Of a stretch of DNA of 64,000 nucleotides, positions 58,401 to 64,000 are shown piece by piece (positions within the stretch are counted from its first letter, which is position 1; the number at the start of each line of letters is the position of its first letter). The DNA is from Acanthaster planci (taxonomy: Eukaryota; Echinodermata; Asteroidea; Valvatida; Acanthasteridae): NCBI RefSeq assembly GCF_001949145.1, contig NW_019091375.1:1599633-1663632 (forward strand), read 5' to 3'. A model generated the notes under the pieces. That model was not told the DNA's origin, did not search any database, and saw only the letters and a list, made by a program, of their open reading frames with translations. Position numbers and translations under genes: made by a program.

Positions 58401-61400
58401 TGAGCCGAGCGGAATAGGTGGCAGGAGCGTCCTATCAAGATGGTCTACAACGAGGAATATTATTGGACGGGGAACCGTCACGTGATTGACCACGCACGAA
58501 ATTGTTCCCACTTGTCGGTCTCTGCCCGACAACAAAATTTGGCCCGGAATTCAGTGTCATACCTGAAAACGAAAATGTGTGTCCGGATTGAGATGGATAG
58601 CGTCTGTCATTACATAGGGGCCTACAGAGGCCATTTCTGGATTGTTCGTTTGGTCCTAACTCGCAATGTCCGTTTTTTCCCCCTCTCGGGAGTGAAAGGC
58701 GACAGGGCGACGGTTGTGGTTACTAAATCCGAAATTTGCGTAAATTCACTTCGTCTTCAGCAAGAGCTAATCAAGATTAAGTCAACAAAATAATCGGACC
58801 AATGTATTCTCACTGCAAATATGCGGTTGGTGCACCGGGGATGTTGATTATTTAAATTGACAATTGGTATGAGCTAGCCCTGAATTATTGCCTGGACTTT
58901 TGAATAGACGGAGGAACCGTGCCGATAGAGGGCGACGAATACCGAAGAACGTCTTCTTTGTATTTGTTTATTAGGAACTGATAAACATTTAGATGATCCC
59001 ACAATACATTGCGCAATCATAAATGGCTGATTCATTACTGTATCAAAACCATACTCGGCATGTTAAAAAAGTATCCAGTATGATTTATATCTGGGATGTC
59101 CTTTCGCGGTATTTTCTCGTTCCACAACAGTCTGGGGACACGCCTTGTTCTTTCCTGTATGTGAAAACAGTTTTATTGCACGTCTTGAGAGGATACTAGT
59201 CGTCACGCACGCATGGAAGCTACCAGTGTTGAGATGTCGGACTTATTAAACTTCCCTTTGACGAAAATCGTCCACAGCCAGGATCATAGCCTTTTTCAAG
59301 TCTGGTTGTTGGGAGTCTGGTGCTGTTACAAAAAATTGTGTCCCTTCCATCGTTAGATGCAGTGCTCATTGTGTTTGTTGTTATTCAAAGTTGTAAACGT
59401 GGAGATCAGAACGCGAAAAAATGCTGAGAAATGTTGAAAAATTATTTGTTTGAATTGTGATCCATGTGTGGAAGTCTGAAAGGGGAGAAATGTACGCCCG
59501 ACCAGTATTTGCGAGCATTGACGTGTCCGGTGTATAGGCCTACATCACGCACACGAAAATCAACGGACATGGTTTCAGAAAATTTCTGCCAGTTTTCGGA
59601 CATTTTCGAAAAAAAAAGGAGAAATTCCTTTCGTTACAATCGCATGACCGTGGCTGCTACATGAACTTAAAATCCCTCAAAATGGTCGACCTCCTGCTTA
59701 CTAGTGCAGATGTCACAGATTACTCATGTAAAATGTTGCTTCGATGGCATGTTCATTCCGGTTCTAACTTGCGAGCCAACCGTTAGCCGTAACTCTGAGT
59801 TCAGTTGTTTTTCCTGTCATCTCTCCACAGACTGTGATTGCGGTGCTGAGGGTAACATAACCTACGTATGCCTTCTAAGATGTGGGCGGGGCAGCTCCGG
59901 GGGCAGCGTTCTCGTATTGCCGGTGAAAAAATCTCCCATTTCCTTGCCGGTAAGAGCTGGAATTGACAAGAGTCCTCTGTCGATCAGTCCGACAGATTTG
60001 CTAGGACCACAGTGGTCACTGATGAGACAGAGCCCTTCGAGTCGGACACGTACAGTTTTGTTTTACATCTTTTCCAACCTCCATGGTTTTACATACCCTT
60101 TGTGGACAGCCCTTTGTGGATAAAAAAACATGGCGATAATGATCGTTTTCTCTCACCACGATCATTCCTTGAGCTGGAGTTTTGATGATTAACATAAATG
60201 ATCCCAAGTCTCTCATAACCCCAACTCCAAAATTCCACTGAAACCTTTTTGAGAGGGACACATCTTTGTCGTCGAAATCACTTTCAGCTTTCACAACAGC
60301 CCACAACTCACAAGGCCAACACAACTTGAGAAATCCACTTGAATTCAAGCCACAAACTCTTCAATCTCTGAACAGACTATTCGAAGATTTTGGGGGAATT
60401 TGCTTGCTGCATATACCCTCAGAGAACCGGCCAAACGAAACACCGAACGCCCAGTGATATGCAAAGTACAGCCTCTCAGCGCGCATTTTCATCAACCAGA
60501 ACAAACACAAGGGAGGTCAATCAGTATGGATCAAATCCTAAGAATGCAGATTACGCGAAACTACGCAAAAGCATGGCTTCTTTTCTTGTAGCACGCGAAT
60601 CACAAATATCCCTGGGAACAGTGTGGGTCACACGGCGGGGCACATTATTGCCCGGAGAATCCTGCTCAGTTCAACATAAAATTCAGCGATTCATTGGCCT
60701 TTTTTATTACCAAGAGTCGCTTGAACGTAGCAGGTGGTTTCTGCATTAAGTATATCCGCAGTAAAGTCGGTTTCGTTTATTGATTCAAGGATTTGGTGTT
60801 GGCGTAGACGATGGTTGTAAATTAAGTTAGGGCAGTTGAAACCAGATGTGAACCACGCAGTGTGTTTCCTGGTCAAGTGATTGTAAGTTGTGATAAAAAA
60901 AGAAAGCAGTTTGAGTTATAAAAAATACTTGTCGGGTTTTATATTGTTTCACATAAAATTCCTAAGAATAGTTATTTATCAGTTTACCAGCCTTGGATGT
61001 CTGTCACCCTCCCTCAGAAGGGACTATAGGTCACGCCCACGATAGGGGATAACTCATTCATTCTTGCCCGCTAAAAAACGTTTGAAACCGCAGCCAGTCA
61101 ATCTCGCGAAATTACTGTCGAAAGTTTAGGTTTTTATTGCGAGAAAAAATAGCTCCAGGTTGACGAAAGTATCACTGTTATGTCAAGTTTTATAATGTCA
61201 TAAAATGTGCATTCCGGCAACAGAATTCTCCAGTAAAATATCAATATTCAATAGTAATTGCAAGGTTTGGGAACTAGGGGCATAGTCTGCAAACTTCAAG
61301 TTCTAAGCCTTTTAGTCCATGTCAGTCCAGACAATCCTGCAACTACGATGGAAAGCTAGCAGTGATGGCCCAGCAATTGATGATAGATCGGAATATGAAA

Positions 61401-63471
61401 AGTATACGGTACACGAATTCACTCAACGAACGGATCTGACGTTTTACTTGTAGTTTGCCAAATCGTATCTCTTCCGTTCATTAGCACACCCAAATTATGT
61501 TCTTAAAGACTACAATAACTCGACATTTGGGGGACTCATACAGGGAAACCAGTTCGTGTTTCCATGGCTTTTCCTGAATGACAATGGTTCCGTTTATGTG
61601 TGTGACATAAAGCTGTGGTCGAAGGTTTTTACACTTTCATTGAGATTGTTTAATTACATTTTTAAATCCAGAGACTCGCTGTATTTCTGGCAACCGTTCT
61701 TTTTCTATATGTGATGAAGCACAACATCTTCTCTACTTTGTACTTTTTAGTTACGGGTTTATCTGAATGAAGTTAATGCAATGACTGGCCAGCAAAAAAA
61801 ACAAATAAATCCAAGAATTGGCAGACTCTTCAAAATTACAATGAAACACTTTCGGACAAGTGTGTACAGACTCTCAACCAAAAGGGGACTCATCAATCAC
61901 CCTCCGTGCAAAGCTTCAATCTCACCGATGCTCACATCACCCTGATCGAGTTGTCCGTTTTCTGACAGTTCCTTTCACAGGAAAAACATGCAACGTTCTA
62001 CAACAGGCCCAAACGGGATACAGAGACGGACAGGAAAGACAGTGGTGAGTGTTCGAACAAAATGGGTGTAGCAACGACTGTGGTTAAATAATTCCAACAA
62101 TGTCAGGCAAACCGTGGGGCAAGTTTGAGCGACGACTCCAGTTTGCCTGTGGTTTGACCAATGAGTTCGCTCGATCATTGATCTATTTGATCAGTTGGAA
62201 CCAGGCTATTGTGCTTATTGTGCTTACGCGCGGTTAGAAAGCATTTAATTGCTGGTGGAACGAAAGTTAGCGCTCGAACGTGCCCATGGATCATCAGACT
62301 ATATGGTCGACCATTTGGAACCAGACTTTCGGGAAGAGCTGCATCGCTAGTTATCATTAGCACTTTAAGAAGGACCACTGGTACGAGATGGCAAAGACCA
62401 CGCAGCCCAGCGGCAACATGTGACTGACGATGGAATCATGCAGAGTGGCTCAACTCGAGGCCTTCGAGAAAGCTGTTTTGCGCGTGCGCATTTGTGTACA
62501 GCAAATGACCAGGTTAGGTGCAGCTCGAACTTGCTCAAGGGGGGGGGTATGCTCATTGTACTAGTCGACGAGCCTTGTTTACCGGACTCCTTGTAGCAAT
62601 GACTTCACGTTCGCAACAGGAGGCGAGGTATACCTAACATTGCCCCAAATTAACATAACTGGTACCCTGTCGGTTGCATTATTACATTATATACTTCGAG
62701 AGACCGGCGTAGGAACCATGTAAGGGCTCTCCTTTGGCGAAGCGTAGCTGGGGCCGGGATAACGGCGGCCACGCCAAACCCCGTCCCGCCACAGAAGAGC
62801 AAAATTTGTTTTGGAAGAGTAGTTAAGGGAGAAAGATGATGCTTTTGGTCTGTTTCCTCTCTTTGCCTTCCACAGTTGACACGATGAACCGTAACAAGTT
62901 GTTAACAATAGCATGTTTTGTAAAATGAAATTTGCTAGAAAAATTAAGCCAGTCCTGTTCTATTTGGTTTGTTTGTCCATCCATGTGAATGTTAATATTC
63001 GGTAAGGTGCTTCATTTTGCACAGTGCAAAACTGTGATGTTATAAAACAGCACTTTTTTGGTGTCAAATGACCGCGTCAAATTGTGTTAGTTCAACACCG
63101 CTCGTGTTACTTTACCCACCAACAGATGGTACAATTCACTGGGGGTGTTAAAAGTAACCCTACTGGTGTTGAAACGACACCAAAAGTGTTAACACCGGTT
63201 AAAGAGGTCGGCATGGTCCTCTGATAACACCGAGGGTGTTAAATTGTAGTTCAAAAATGTGTACCCTCTGACCAGATTAAAAATATTCTCTCTAAGAACA
63301 ACTGGCCGCATCCAACGTCTCAACTGACCAGTCCTTTTCTTCTCTCCCCCCGCCCCGTTTGCAGACAAGCCCCACCCCTTCTCGCTCGCCTTCCTGACGA
63401 ATGCCATGAAGGAGCTACGGAAACTTCTGGGTCTGAATACCGTCGTGTCGCGTGGCTCCCAATACGCCTAA
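52429..63471 (+). CDS. Predicted small secreted protein or peptide precursor, four exons
   Basis: Exons 52429-52513, 59831-59949, 61981-62044 and 63365-63471 join in phase (1, 0, 1) into 124 residues. Every junction has a strong site: donors GAGgtaagc, CCGgtaaga, GTGgtgagt; acceptors CTCTCCACAG, CCTTTCACAG, CCCCGTTTGCAG. The ATG has a good context (gccATGG). Residues 1-24 form a signal peptide with hydrophobic core FLLASCLVVLTV, then QRRR. Residues 29-46 contain four cysteines (DCDCGAEGNITYVCLLRC) and one N-glycosylation sequon (NIT). Residues 77-81 are RPKRD, a dibasic site. The C-terminus is a likely amphipathic helix (AFLTNAMKELRKLLGLN) ending SRGSQYA without an amidation Gly. AATAAA follows at 63983. 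I recognise no family. The first intron is 7.3 kb, so some exons could be wrong or missing. Confidence 0.5.
54196..54349. mobile_element. Tc1/mariner-type MITE (copy 2)
   Basis: Flanked by TA on both sides. Arms of about 50 bp start CGGGCAATTCACAAAAGTG and, from the other end, CGGGCAACTCACAATAGTG, and continue to GCAACGCGTTGGCCAAT with only three or four differences. A TA duplication fits the Tc1/mariner superfamily. Lies in intron 1 of the predicted secreted-protein gene. Confidence 0.8.
54597..54800. repeat. GGTGTTA / TAACACC repeat (copy 1)
   Basis: A dozen or so GTGTTA or TAACAC words at irregular spacing in both orientations, with ATTAGAGGACCATGCCGAC at the left. The complement of that anchor (GTCGGCATGGTCCTCTGATA) is found at 63210, so the two copies are the same family in opposite orientation. 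Confidence 0.75.
56190..56600. repeat. GACTCGAGTC-rich repeat (copy 2), interrupted
   Basis: Two GAGTC-dense parts (56190-56290 and 56465-56600) around an AT-rich middle of about 170 bp. The right part shares ATGTACCCGTCGGGACTCGA and CAAAAATTGTGACTCGAG with the copy at 11762. Intron 1 of the predicted secreted-protein gene. Confidence 0.65.
56776..57301. mobile_element. PIF/Harbinger-type MITE with TAA duplication
   Basis: Ends AGCCTGGTTTCCATATCGAC and, from the right, AGCCTGTTTTCCATACGGTC, continuing into AACGCAGA words. Flanked by TAA on both sides (56773-56775, 57302-57304). A 3-bp TWA duplication suggests PIF/Harbinger or ISL2EU relatives. 526 bp, no transposase. Confidence 0.65.
57745..57905 (+). 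repeat. Dispersed repeat shared with 25.2 and 32.7 kb
   Basis: Blocks CACGATTTAATGAGATTTTC, GAGAAAATGATCAAAATCG, TTTTCAATGGCCC and TGCATAATTATGAA recur in order at 25225-25385. A shorter part recurs at 32668-32755. Class unknown. Confidence 0.65.
58060..59820. other. Intron 1 segment with no recognised element
   Basis: Contains a 117-codon open stretch at 58440-58793 without splice support or similarity. Otherwise AT-rich sequence with nothing I can assign. Confidence 0.35.
63060..63245. repeat. GGTGTTA / TAACACC repeat (copy 2)
   Basis: GTGTTA and AACACC words throughout (GGGGGTGTTAAAAGTAACCC, CTGGTGTTGAAACGACACC), with the anchor GTCGGCATGGTCCTCTGATA. It ends about 120 bases before the acceptor of the last exon of the predicted secreted-protein gene. 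Confidence 0.75.
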
Positions 63472-63982
63472 AGTATGCATATTCATGAGAAGAGTCAACC
63501 TCGCTTCAAGTCGCTCCGCAGCAGTTGTGGGCCCCTGAGAAAATTTCAGTCCCGAACGTGTTACGACATTTCGCTGCGGACGCACTTCAAAGTAGAATTA
63601 TATTTCTACGCATTTTTCATTTAGGCTTCAGTGAAGCCTTATGTTTGAATTTCACAAGTGTGCGTTTGAGACATTTTATAAATAATATTGCAGCGAGTTG
63701 AATCCATTTGTTTTTAAATGTTTGAGACATGCAAAAATGACTGACAATGGAATTACATGAATAGGCCTACAGTTATTTACTTTTGACAGTAAATACAACG
63801 AGAATTGGATCGCCAGATTAAGCTGGGCGTACGCATTGTACGTGTGTTGCAGACTCACTCAGTGTACTTCAGACTTATTATTTTCGTGACTTATCACTCT
63901 GCTGATTTTTAGTGAAACTCCGCACATCTATGAGGAGTGCTCATTCCTAGCTGGACGTTTTTGTAGTACAAAACGGCCATGG

Positions 63983-63988
63983 AATAAA
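63983..63988 (+). terminator. Candidate polyadenylation signal
   Basis: AATAAA 512 bases after the stop codon of the predicted secreted-protein gene, at the right edge of the window. Confidence 0.4.
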
Positions 63989-64000
63989 CGACTATTTTGA

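Noticed and set aside
58440-58793. 117-codon ATG-initiated open frame in intron 1 of the secreted-protein candidate
   Set aside because: No similarity, no splice signals and no conserved motif; this length is expected by chance in 64 kb.
60016-60348. 110-codon minus-strand open frame
   Set aside because: Moderately protein-like but without domain, signal peptide or splice partners.
1-64000. CRISPR arrays, prokaryotic operons or phage
   Set aside because: Split genes, SINEs and LINE remnants show eukaryotic DNA. The tandem repeats seen are minisatellites without spacer structure.

Overview
The window is eukaryotic nuclear DNA from an animal. Genes are split into short exons with GT-AG (once GC-AG) introns, and long non-coding stretches are filled with decayed retroelements and many short inverted-repeat (MITE-like) elements. 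The gene set (a lamin with a KKRK nuclear signal, an SRSF3-type splicing factor, a TMEM183 relative), tRNA-headed SINEs and frequent taggcctac and tacatgtac words suggest an invertebrate deuterostome, most likely an echinoderm. That placement is an inference; I identified no species.

Layout. (1) 768-11164, minus strand: eleven coding exons of a divergent nuclear lamin (head, rod, NLS, first half of the lamin tail domain). Its 3' end lies off the left edge, and an untranslated first exon probably lies near 12.4 kb. (2) 14748-21414, plus strand: a five-exon SR splicing factor, head-to-head with the lamin, with a long 3' region to an AATAAA near 24.33 kb. (3) About 28.15-32.95 kb, plus strand: a direct partial duplicate of (2). 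It keeps promoter-proximal sequence, three exons, introns and polyadenylation region but has lost the two central RS exons; its frame stays open. (4) 34185-38757, minus strand: a complete five-exon TMEM183-type protein with an F-box-like segment but without the hydrophobic segment that names the family. (5) About 38.8-52.4 kb: a repeat-rich stretch with LINE and SINE fragments, nested MITEs and a minisatellite. (6) 52429-63471, plus strand: a predicted four-exon gene for a 124-residue secreted protein with a signal peptide, four clustered cysteines and a KR site. I derived it from splice signals and phase continuity and could not assign it to a family.

The genes do not form one pathway. Lamin and SR genes diverge from a shared 2-3 kb intergenic region, and the SR duplicate converges on TMEM183. 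The main biological leads are the RS-shortened SR paralogue, the TMEM183 relative without its membrane segment, the lamin with an unusually long rod-to-LTD linker, and the secreted-precursor candidate. The repeat fraction includes several elements with clear target-site duplications and one datable nested insertion. Exon boundaries were read by eye from splice consensus, reading phase and family similarity; no alignment or transcript was available.
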